64,000 bases of DNA from Theristus sp. LFF4_11 (lineage: Eukaryota; Nematoda; Chromadorea; Monhysterida; Xyalidae): NCBI GenBank assembly GCA_030248135.1, contig JASANC010004426.1:1-64000 (forward strand), read 5' to 3'. Under the pieces are notes generated by a model, which saw nothing but the letters and a program-made list of their open reading frames with translations, made no database searches and had not been told where the DNA came from. Every line of letters starts with the position of its first letter. Positions within the stretch are counted from its first letter, which is position 1. Shown piece by piece: positions 33,761 through 44,733 of this stretch. A program made the translations under genes and the position numbers.

Positions 33761-33814
33761 ATTTTGTCTGAGCTACGAAAAATAATAGTAAAAAGGTCCA
33801 GTCCGTAGGAATTA

Positions 33815-34380
33815 ATGGCTGATCACGGATTTTGGGTTAGTATTTTATGTGAGCAACTTTAGATGCTGAATCGTGACGATCGGGCGAATGGCCGTGGAAA
33901 TTGGCGAAATCGGTCTAGAAACGAAAAACAAGAAAATGGTGTTTTCCAAGGTAATTCAATGCGCTGATACGGATTTTGGGTTAGTTTTCTTACGTGAGCA
34001 AATTTAGATGTGAATCGTGACGATTTCGGGGAATCGGCCGTGGAAATTGGCGAAATCGGTCTAGAATCGAAAAACAAGAAAACGGTGTTTTCCAGGGTAA
34101 TTCAATGCGCTGATCACGGATTTTGGGTTAGTTTTCTTACGTGAGCAATTTTAGATGCTGAATCGTGACGATTTCGGGCGAATCGGCCGTGGAAATTGGC
34201 GAAATCGGTCTAGAATCGAAAAACAAGAAAACGGTGTTTTCCAGGGTAATTCAATGCGCTGATCACGGATTTTGGGTTAGTTTTCTTACGTGAGCAACTT
34301 TAGATGCTGAATCGTGACGATTTTGGGCGAATCGGCCGTAGAAATAGCATAGGCGAAATTGGCCTAAAAAACAAAAAATG
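33815..34380 (+). repeat. tandem satellite B
   Basis: About four units of 146-150 bp share GATCACGGATTTTGGGTTAG, GTGAGCAACTTTAGATG, GAATCGTGACGATTT and AAACGGTGTTTTCC. Frames through it, such as the minus frame at 33,859-34,077, are repeat artefacts. Confidence 0.85.
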
Positions 34381-34467
34381 AAAAAACTGAGTTGTCCGGG
34401 GTTTAGAAGAATGTGTGACCAACGTATTGTGATTTTCGTCCGACCTTCGGGGCTTATGTAAAAGTCA

Positions 34468-34612
34468 GAATATTATCTAAAAATGCGGGAGACGCATATA
34501 AAAGGAGGAATATGGCCTTGTGTAAGCAGTGAAAGACTTGGCTCGACAACGCTTTTCAAGTCTCTGATGTGGTACACACGGATACAAGTACATAAGAGTC
34601 ATATTTTTGCGC
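34468..34612 (+). repeat. inverted repeat around a SINE, left side
   Basis: About 140 bp, from ATATTATCTAAAAATGCGGG to the TTTTTGCGCC region, are repeated inverted at 35,304-35,446 with few differences. It contains a TATAAAAGG element. Confidence 0.8.
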
Positions 34613-34935
34613 CGTTTATTCATACACTATTTCGGTTGCACATGTGTACATTGTGGACAAATGAAACTTTCACATTTGCTTTTTTTTCTAGCATTTAGCG
34701 ACCACTAAAACCACTAAAATAACGATCAGACTTTAGATCGCTGACACTGGTTTGCACAAAGTGTATCGCAGAGGCGTTGGGGAACGCAAGGTCTCCTTCT
34801 GTGGCAATGACTCACCGGTTTATCCTGTCACAAGAGTTTGGTCAAAAGGGTAAAAATCAACGGAAGACAACACTTTTTGCACTGGTGCTGCTGTAGGCAC
34901 AGCGGTGCTTACGTTAGCAACAACAACAATTGTCA

Positions 34936-35134
34936 CCCTCGTGGCCTGGTGGTAGTGCGTTAGACTACAGTCTGTGCGCTCGGGGGATCGAGCCCCGCCG
35001 AGGGGTATGTAGGCACTTAATGACAGAGAAAACTCGATGGGCGCCCTACTCAATGGCGTTCTGTACGCTTCTCTGGGTTAGCCCTGGCTAAAAACATCGC
35101 CTAAAAATCCCAACAAAACAACAACAACAACAAC
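34936..35134 (+). mobile_element. complete tRNA-derived SINE
   Basis: The head has box A (GTGGCCTGGTGGTAGTGCG) and box B (GGGATCGAGCCCC), with CCTCG and CGAGG closing an acceptor-like stem. The body continues to GCTTCTCTGGGTTAGCC, GGCTAAAAACATCGCC and a CAACAACAA tail. The same 3' tail occurs truncated at 10,807-10,862 and 15,661-15,718, so it defines a family. Confidence 0.78.
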
Positions 35135-35303
35135 GATAAAGCTACATGCAGCAATATTTTGCAATTTCTGATGTTTCTGTTTTTGCACAGAATTTACAGA
35201 ATTTCGCACATGGTGTGATTTTAGACTAAACTGAAGAGGACAATTGAAAAATAACTTCAAAGTTTTTACGCTTTTCAGCAAGCTTTTAAACAACAAACGC
35301 GGC

Positions 35304-35446
35304 GCAAAAATATAACTCTTATGTACTTGTATCCGTGTGTACCACATCAGAGACTTGAAAAGCGTTGTCGAGCCAAGTCTTTCACTGCTTACACAAGGCC
35401 ATATTCCTCCTTTTATATGCGTCTCCCGCATTTTTAGATAATATTT
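35304..35446 (-). repeat. inverted repeat around a SINE, right side
   Basis: Reverse complement of 34,468-34,612. Confidence 0.8.
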
Positions 35447-38400
35447 AAACTTAGCCTCGAAACCTAAACTTTAATAACGTAGTAGTAAGTAGTACACGTG
35501 ACAAAACGGGATAGTTTTTCGTGTCAGAAATTGTTCATGCGGTTCTTCAAAAAATTAAAATTAAAAAATTGAACCAATCATTATCCTTCATTCGATAATG
35601 ACGAGAATTAGAAATTGGTGAGAAAATTTAGAAAAATTAGGCATGGTTTTCACAGTCCTTCCGCCATTTTGCCAACTAGACATAAGGGGTGACGTCACAA
35701 AAAAAGAAGTCCTCTTTTAAGACAACTTCATGATGACAGTCGATTCATACCATTTTCACACGCACTGTGATCAGCAATGTGCATTTTGTTTCTATTAAAA
35801 ATAGATTTATCATTTTCCATATCGATCCTGAAAACGCCTCCAACTATATTTACAAAAAACCGTTCCTTGATTGACAAAAATCTTTTAAAAAGCCACCTCT
35901 TTGTGGTTTGGTTACTTTTGTGTGAATATTTACCCTTATACATGTTAGTACGTGTATGAGTACGCACGCTTAAGTAAACACCCACCAAGTTGAAAGCGTT
36001 GAAAAAATGTGATTGTTTGAAGTTAGGATATCAAATACAAGTTTTCACTCATAACGCCTTACTCATGTTTTGAACGAACGTAATTTACCGAAAATTTTCT
36101 GGAAACTAGTTTGAACAGCACAACCACACGAAATTTAAAGAAAAATAAAGTTTTTTCTTGAATTCAGTGACACCCCCAGTGTCGTTCTCGTACAATCTTC
36201 AATTTAAGCCGCTGAGCTGAAATAATGAGTTTCGTTAAACAAAAACACAATGTTGGCTGATAAATAAAATGATAATAAAACAAGAATCACGAACGAAATT
36301 GAATATAACAGAAATGGTTACCCTGATTAACAGTCCCCTTAAGGATCATTAGTTCTTTCAGGGCTCAATATTCTTCCCAGTGCATATTCCTCATAAGCAG
36401 TGTTTTGGGATGGCAATTCGAGTCTCATATTTTTATTGATCATGGAGAAACAAACATCAAAGGAAGGCGCTAACACCCACCCGCACGGGCACGGCTTGGT
36501 CAGCGGTATGAATTTTCGAAGCTGCATAATAATTTAGCAGATTCTTGTCTCTTGCTTTTATGGATTGCTCTGCTCTCAAACACAGACGCAAAATAGGAAA
36601 TGCATCGCTACGATGAATGTTGTGTGTCTTGAATAAAATAAATAAATGAGTATCTGCGTGATGTTGTTGTTGTTTTATGTTGGGTATCATAAAATGAAAT
36701 GAAATGAGATTTCGTCTCAGAAACAAACCGTTAAAATTATGAAATTCCTTATGCGTGTTCAAGATTGAGAATTTTGAACGTCCAGTTTTTAACGCAAAAC
36801 TTCTAGCATTTTTTACGACACAGACCATTCTGTCCCTTTCACAGACCACAGACACACAGATTCATGGAGAAGAAGTGGTGTTCCGGAAAACTGATCACAA
36901 TGGAGAAGAATGGCAGACAACCCACCGAATACATCTGCGAGCTTTTCATCGTTCAAACCATAAGTTTGCACACCAAAATCGCCTGAACTTACACGACTGT
37001 GCGCGCGTCCCACAAACAATTCAATTTGCTTGTTCTTATCCCTCTTCCCTTGATTTTAGTTGTGTGGCCAGCGTGGAATTAGCGTTTTTCTGCAATCGGC
37101 TAAACAGGCGGAAACGCGAAGGTCTCGCATTGAACGACCAAACAAAGAAACACTGCTGCTCTGGTGGTGTCATTTTTGGTGTGGTCAAAACACACAAAAA
37201 CAAATTTTCGTGTATGACTGACGCATTTAATCCAAAAACATGCATGTAATCCCTCCAGTTTTCCGAAACAAAGAGATGCGAAAAAAATGACAACGCCGAT
37301 AAATTTTGTTAGCTTAGTTTTTGAAACTTTTAGGCAAAACATATGCCAACTTGTCATGAATTTTTGATGCTTTATGCTTGATAAAAATCTCAACCTCAAC
37401 AACATTGTCTCGGCGGCCCCTTCAATTAACACGCGTTTTTTGTTTCCTTGTGTGCTGCCTCTTAACAAACCGAGACGTGACAGCAGACACAGCATCAACA
37501 CCACATTCTGTGACCTGACAAAAAACGATGGAAAATCGATCGACAGAGCCACATCTCAAGATCCGTTTTCCTTTTGTCACTTTGTACCTGGCCCTAAACG
37601 TCAGTTGTGATAAAGCTGAGCTTTTTAATGGTTGTTTATGTGAGCTTGTAAATAGTTATATGCAATTGCCAAACAAAAACACACCGCAAAATAAAAAAAT
37701 GTGTTTCGGTTTTCCGGTGCCATAACGAACATTGATTGGCTGTCTAAATCTGAATCGATTTCAATGTCTCAAGGACTTCCTACACATCTTTAGCATATCC
37801 CTTATTGTCGAACACAAAAAGCATCCACACAGACATTTCCGCACACTCATACTTACATTGTACACACATACATAACTCATCATCCATGTAGTTTTTGAAG
37901 GTATCCAAAACGATGAAGCTTTCATTCAAGCTTCGAGTAGCGGTTCAGTCGGAATACATATTCGAGTATTTCGAGTCTGTTTCACCTTGGTTGCGCAGAT
38001 GTCATGTGTTCCGTGTGTCACAAATGCACAACATTTGGTGAACCTTGTGTGTTTTCTGATTTTGCACAATATTGGAATTTGAAAAGCTATTACTTACACG
38101 ACATCATGTAAAAACATACAACAGTGCATTTAGATGTACGCAGTACGCACTGAATTTTTTTAATGTGAACTATAGTCCAAACGAGTCATCATGATGAATC
38201 ACATTGACTATATAGAAAGTCATTGATGGCTTTTGCTTATAAAAAGCTGGCTTTCATGAGGAAAAGTCCCTCTGCCGTGCCCGCTTCTCCGCCGGTTGGC
38301 ATAACCTGGCACACACACTCTCCTAGATGGGCTTACTTACACCAGAGAAAACTGCGTTCAATATTTAAAGCCATCGAATTCCCTATTATCGGAACGCCCG

Positions 38401-40233
38401 TGTACTGTATAGCCGTTCTAGTTGAAGTACTAGTTCTGGTGTCTGGTCTCGGTCTGGACGTGCTTATAAGAAAGTGTAACACATGTAAGCACTGAAATTT
38501 TTGTATGCTACTGGTCAATTTGCTTGCTCGGCAGAATTGCGCCAAAGACATGATACAACATTTTTGTTGCTTCGAATGAGAATGTGCCGTGGCCTGAAGA
38601 GACCGATGATACCACTCGCACAGAGTAATAACATTATGCGTATCGTTATACAATGTACGGTCGACTCTGATGAAAATACCAAACCAAGAGTTTTCAAAGC
38701 TCCAAAATGACGCTGTTTCAAATGTTTAATTTTTTCAATGATTTTGACTTTCTCCAATAACTCGAAATCTATGTCAGAATAAGAAAACGAACTACATATT
38801 ATATGCCCACTAGTTTCCAATACGTCTGAATACATAGTATGAGCCGAATTCAAATCAACGGAAACATCTCAACAAACACAGTAAAACCATTGCTTTCACT
38901 TCAGTCACTCAATCAATCGTCCCACTGCTGATAATATTTGCAAGTGTGTGGCAGATCATCTTGAGTGACTTGTTATGCAGTTCTGAATGACAGCGTCAAA
39001 ATACTAAATAGTAAATATGGGTGTAAATATTTTCTGGAACCAGCCGCCTCTTATCTGATCTAGGGCTCTCTGGTAAATGGGAATAAATTTTTCACTTGCA
39101 TACTATATCGCACTTGGTTTGTCTGGGAGATACGCAAGCAGAAAAAGTCAACACGATTGTTGGTATGTGTTGTTCGCTAGAAGTGCTGGAACAGAACATT
39201 TGTCATTTTGCTTCGAAACGACAAATGTGGATAAAATATGGAACCACTATATTGTATGTTTGTGCAGTAAACAATAAAAAATGTTATAGTTTATTGAACG
39301 TAATTTAAAAAGATGACATACAATGTAACCGTGCAAAAAAACCACACTGCTTCATGGAAGGCATCACAAAACAGAACGAGAAGACCTTGCAAATTTTTAA
39401 ACACTTCATGCCAGGCCAATTAATCTTTAGTTTGACGTGACGTAACAAGAAATGTCCGAAACTACATGTGCATGGATGCCTTGTGCATTTTAAACCCCGT
39501 TTGTTCATAAACACGTTGTTTTTTAACAGTTTCAGGAGGTTTTTAACTGTTTTAACAACGTTTTAAGCGCAGATTGGGGAAGAGAAACAATACACTGAAT
39601 CAATATTACTGATCAAAAGTGAGAGTAAATAAGAAATTGATTTACTTTTTGTTTTACAGCTTGTCTCAAGATGGGACGTTAAACAGTCCTTCAAAAAAGA
39701 ATCCCAACTGACAAAACTATGCATTGCTTTGACAACTGCATCGTTAACTTCAAAATAACATTATAGCACTGCTTTATTAAACTATTTATATTACATACAC
39801 AACAGCTAAAGACTTTCTCTTTTCAATATGATACGAAGCAATTTGACTGTTTAGATGCATGCGTGATGTAATTTATAATTTTGTTAAAAGACAAAAGCAA
39901 CAACAACCTAAAAACTGCATTTATGGAATCCGGACTAATTTCTTGCATTGGTAAACGAAAAGCACGGTTTTCAAAATGAAAAAACATTTGCTTTTAAAAC
40001 ATGGAGATCTGCTGATTACACATTCTGTTTTACAAAGTTAAACAAGCTTAATTAAGTGATTTATTTAATGGAAACTTGTATTTTTGACACCGTTATGCTT
40101 AAAACGGATTTTTTGTTTATTTTTTATTCTTAGTGAAGTAAAACGCCAAATTATTTTTTGAACGTTAACCGATTTTCTACTATTCATTGGCTAAATCTTT
40201 TTTCATTTTGTTTCAGGGAATAAATAAGTGGCC
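35447..40233. other. gene-poor stretch
   Basis: AT-rich sequence with no supported gene. The longest frame (36,755-37,249, plus) lacks clear coding bias and overlaps equally long frames on the other strand. An acceptor TTTGTTTCAG at 40,207-40,216, shortly before the next gene's ATG, marks a 5' UTR intron end or a trans-splice site. Confidence 0.4.
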
Positions 40234-41662
40234 ATGAAATCTCTTATACTGCTTTTGTTTTTATTCGGCCTATCAATGTCGCATCCTCACAATGGCGAGG
40301 AGGGTGAGGGTGGCGAAGGTGGTGAAGGGGGTGAAAATGGTGAAAATGGTGAAGGCGGAGAAAACGGTGCGGGTGGCAACGGGGCACCGTCGGAACCACC
40401 GAAACGACGGCGAACTGAGTGGCCTGACGGTGGAACTTACTACCCGTATGAGCCTCCAGGTATGCATTGTTGGCTGGGTTTCCTTCCGTTCTTTCTATGA
40501 CCAGTGTTTTTATGTTTTTTAACTTTTGAGGCCCTCGCAACGGACGTGCAGGAGCTGGAGCTGGAGCGGGAGCGGGAGCTGGTGGCGGCCGACTGGGAGG
40601 AGCCGAAGGTTTAGCTTATGAACCGTTCGACTTGTTTCTTCATTCACCAAATATTGGTCACTACGCAAGACTACCGGAGCAGTACATATTGGGCGTGCCA
40701 AACTGTGAGCTTTTTGAACGTTTTTTTATTCTTTGACTTGTTTCTATTCTTTTGGACAGACCAACGCGCAATTGTGCTTTATAAACAGCAAATTTGGCTC
40801 GTTTGCGACCAACTCTGATTAATTCGCTGCCCGACGGGGTACGTGATTACATAAATCAATATGATCAAGATCAGGCGGCTGGACTCCTGGCTCTTTTAAA
40901 CGTAAGTTTTACCAGCAAATCAAATTGTTTTGTTTCAAAGTAATTAGTCAAAAAAAGTAACACGCTTTCTCGCTCTAAAATCACAGCAAATGCCGTTGAA
41001 AAAGTTCGCCGCGCTGCCGTGGAATCATTTAATTAAGAAAGTGCCTGCAAAAGCACTAAACAACATGACACCCTCTAGACTGAATGCAATCAATTGGGAG
41101 CAAGCAATGCCAAACGTAAGATTTTTGTTTAGGACAAAGGTAATTTTGGATTAGTTTGGAGTTTTTAAGTAGCTTGCACTTGTCTTGACAAAAAAAATTA
41201 AATCAGCGGATAGCTTTTTAGTTATCGCCAGCGCAAATGTACGAACTGACTCCGCGAACACTTTATCACATTCCGTCAAGCGCATGGCAACATGTTACAC
41301 CGGAGGCCTTCCAGGTAAGTCGTCTCAACAGTGTACGTTTGTTCTCTGCTTTTTGTTGCTCTTCGTTATTTTGATTTATGTTTTAGCGAATCGATCCGCG
41401 CGCTCTCGCCATAATGGAACTGCCGAGTCTAAGGAACATCCCGAAGAAGCACTGGAAAAAGCTGGATCAAGAAGCGCTGGCTGCGATTCCTAAGGATAAA
41501 CTTGCAGCCGTTGACCCGACGCTTTTGGAGAAATCCGCAAAGGCACAGCCGCGACTGCCAACTTATTTGGGTCCCACCCGACCTCCACCGCCAACGCCAC
41601 CCAAGTCAGATGGCAGCGAAGAAGGTGGAGCTGGTGGTGCTGGAGGCGAAGGAAGTAAGTGA
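40234..41662 (+). CDS. secreted Gly/Glu-rich protein with short helical repeats
   Basis: Six exons (40234-40459, 40531-40704, 40789-40901, 40987-41115, 41222-41314, 41387-41662) join in phase to give 336 residues. MKSLILLLFLFGLSMS is a signal peptide. It is followed by an acidic Gly/Glu/Asn repeat (GEGGEGGEGG), a basic RRR patch, and in exon 2 a Gly/Ala run (AGAGAGAGAG). Exons 3-6 encode repeating units of about 11 residues with Leu/Ile, Pro and Trp at regular places (LPWNHLIKKVPAKAL, IPSSAWQHVTPEAF, IPKKHWKKLDQEAL). They resemble the stacked short helices of mesothelin/stereocilin-type extracellular proteins (inference by pattern). The end is Pro-rich, then Gly-rich. The stop overlaps a GTAAGT donor, so a longer form with an exon near 41,804 is possible. 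Confidence 0.72.
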
Positions 41663-42326
41663 AAAAAACGGAATGAACATCTTTTATATTCAAGTTTGAA
41701 TTCTAAACCGCGACTTTAAATGGAACACAAAGACCAAAAGATTTTGCTGTTTCTCAACAAATGATAATAACAACTGATCTTGGTGTCCAGCCAGAAGAAA
41801 AAGTGAAATCTGCAGGCTGCGACCACCTGACACTTGGCGAGCTAACGCGACAGGTAAGTCTGGGTGAGCTAAGCTGGCCGTGCAGACGGCGCTTTCAACG
41901 GCTCGTGCGACGGCGAGTGTTCAGACAACGAAAGACACAGTAAAGTAAATTTAACAAACAAAAAACTGTTGCACAATTTAAATGCATGTAACTTGACCAT
42001 AAAGTACCAAAACTGGTTCAATTTTTTCTTCCTTTCTTTACAGTCATATACCTATCCATGATAACATTTCGCTATTTATTGACAGTCTGTTTCTTTTTTA
42101 GCTTTTCAAATCTACTATTCGTTTTAATTTATAAATTAAATTATTTGTCTTGCTATTTGAGTGGCACATTAAAATGATGCCAAAACATATGTTTTTTGAA
42201 CTGCTAGTGCGTCAACAAAGTAATCGAATAAAATGTTGAACATGTAGGTATTTGTTTTAAAAAATGTAAAAAAACCGTTAATAAATTAACTAACTAACTA
42301 ATAGTTAAATTAAATTAACTAATAAA
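41663..42326. other. intergenic
   Basis: A possible alternative exon (after a GTCCAG acceptor at 41,803) lies here; an AACT/TTAA-rich simple stretch is at 42,280-42,330. Confidence 0.4.
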
Positions 42327-43148
42327 CTAACCATTATCGTCCCACTCGTCGTTGTAGCCATGCAACGTAGAATACTTATCCGACGCGTCGGTCTTCAACA
42401 AATCGTTTGTTCTTAATGTTCCTGCATCAGGGTTTGACTCCGAGCAGATTGAGTCGGCATCGAAATTAACCTGAAAACTTTGAGATTTTTCTGTCGTTTG
42501 GCAATCATGAATTTAGACAATTTTGGATTTTCGAGAACAACATTTAAAAACCCAAAAACCCCCAACATCAAATTCGTCGTCTAGATTTGCGATCGCAGCT
42601 ACAGTACACTGACGGATCGGCGGAACCTGAAGAAGCTTTGTATTGCTGTTAATTCAAGTTGAAAAACGTAAAACAAGTTTCGTCCACTAATAGCCTGTTC
42701 ACCTCTGTTAGTCCTCCATCGGGTCCAGTGTGTGCGGCGCACAAACGTCGACTGAACGGCTCCAATTGCAGCACTGGTAGATCGACACCGGTTTTGCCGT
42801 AATATATTTCAGGATATGCACGTTGCTTTAACGAGCTGCAACAAGAAAATAGAAGGTATCTGAATTCAACCAGTTTTTACCGTGATGAAGCACTAAAATG
42901 TATTATTGACCTTACCCATTGAGGTAGTGATAGATAAATGAATGTTCTTCTCTTGGACACGCTGCAGACGGTGCACTCGCAGCTAAAGCACTGCCAGCAG
43001 GGGGTAGCGGCCATTCCGGGGACGCGGGTGCACTGCTGCCTCTGGTTGGCGGCCCTTGATCGTGACTCTGTGGATCGGCTGAGTCAAAGTCAAACTGTCC
43101 GAACGTCCCGCGAATTAGACCGTAGACTCGCTTGCGAATTGAAGGCAT
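42327..43148 (-). CDS. hypothetical protein, four exons
   Basis: Exons from the ATG at 43148 (to about 42,915), then about 42,838-42,706, about 42,630-42,571 and 42,473-42,327 join cleanly (phases 2, 0, 0) to about 190 residues. The product begins MPSIRKRVYGLIRGTFGQFD, continues through a Pro/Ala/Ser linker to FIYHYLNG, then AYPEIYYGKTGVDLPVLQLEPFS, and ends acidic (HGYNDEWDDNG). There is no signal peptide, membrane segment or recognised domain. The consistent phases and strong wobble bias in exon 1 support a real gene. It is divergent from the secreted-protein gene on its left only in orientation; no shared role is evident. Confidence 0.6.
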
Positions 43149-44733
43149 TTTTATGTTTGTTTTTGCAAATGTGTCACCAATTTGGCAGTGATGATTTGTG
43201 ACTTCACTTGATTTGTATGATATTTCAGCATCTCAGCCTCCAGGGCCATCGTTAATAGTGTTGTAAAAACAAATCAATTTAGTTTTTTAGTCAATGCAAA
43301 AAGTCTGAAACAAACCCAAAAAATGTTCATAGTTATGAAAACCTGTTTTGACATTTGACATCGAAACGAAAACGATGTCCACCGGTCTTAAAACTAGTCA
43401 CAACACACAGAACATAACAATTTGTTCGTGAAATTTTGATTGATTTAATACCCATGTCTCGTGCCGGTTTTTATGACCGCCAGCAACATTTCACAACAAC
43501 AATACATACACTAAGGAACAATGATAATTGAGTATTGAATGGAAACATAACACAAAGGTCTGCGGTGTAAAAACGCGTCAGCGGAACCGACAAAAAAACC
43601 TCACTCAGAGACAAACAGCTTTGTTTCTTGCTGGTGTGTATACATATTGCCAAAAACAAAACATAAAAATAAAAAAGGCCAAACAGAAGCACACACAGAA
43701 AGTGCGCGCGGAACAAAAGCCGAGAACCACTTCGATGCAAAAACACGCTTTGGCCGGGGCGGCAAAAAGCACATAAAGCAAAAAGTGTGTATTGTATTAT
43801 ATTGCAGTCACACTAGTGTGCGGTGTAGTGCCTGGGACGCAAGCTAACATAATAAGCGGTTGTAGAAATGTTAGTGCAGAGAGCAGAGCGACATAGTATC
43901 GCACCATCTAGGGAGGTTTTTCGCTCGTTCTGTCGGCGCTGCTGCATTTTTAACTGACTATACGAACTGAGACAGGCACCGGAGACCGGAAGCCTTCAAA
44001 AGCGCCAACAACCTAGTTTGAAGCTTGTACTGGCTAACTAAACCTGACTCGCTGTAAGAGCACACGGAACGTGTGTTTTTATTTTGTTGTACTGTGCTCT
44101 GTCTGTGTTGTTGTGTTGTGTTTTGTGTGAGCACACAAAATATGCAAGGAGGGGAGAGCTGAAACATTGCGCTGAAACATTACGTTGCGTTACATGCACT
44201 GCACCGACCGGATTGAAACAAGAAGGCATGATTTTAGGTGATTTTGCACGAATTTACTCAGTCAGATCAAGAAGACTTGTGTTTTGTTTTTGTTCGCTGT
44301 TCTGTTTCTTTTTTCGTTTGTCATGATCGTGTTGTTATTTCTCGTTTCTTTTGTTCGTGTAAAACAGATGTTTCTCAAAAAAACAACTGTCGCGTCAGCC
44401 GTCACTTGTTCTACCTTCTAAATCAGTAGTGATCGATGATCTTTTGTTCAGTTTTTGACGCAATTTCGATTTTACTTTATGCCATGTGACACATTGTGTA
44501 TGTTGCAGACGAAAAAAGACACAACAACATCCAGCTTTAGTTGATCATCATCAATCTCTACAATCATAGTCGTTCCACAGCTGGGGGTTGAGGAGGGGGG
44601 CGACAAAGATAACTGGAACAAATTTCCCAGATAGATATAGCTGCAAAATTTGGTCCCCAGGCACCCCCAAGAACAACAATGTCAACAATCAAGCAGCGAT
44701 AAGCTCAGACAGTGCCATAAAAACGGCGTTACC
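43149..44733. other. intergenic and MMAA upstream region
   Basis: Nothing is recognised beyond possible regulatory sequence. Confidence 0.4.

Noticed and set aside
33245..34380. CRISPR-like array
   Set aside because: Units of about 150-170 bp are wholly repeated with no unique spacers, and the genome is eukaryotic.
34936..35002. Functional tRNA gene
   Set aside because: Box A and B are present and five terminal pairs match, but the anticodon arm is poor and the unit continues into a SINE body with a CAA tail.
36755..37249. 164-codon plus-strand frame
   Set aside because: No start context, splice logic or codon bias; equally long antisense frames cover it.
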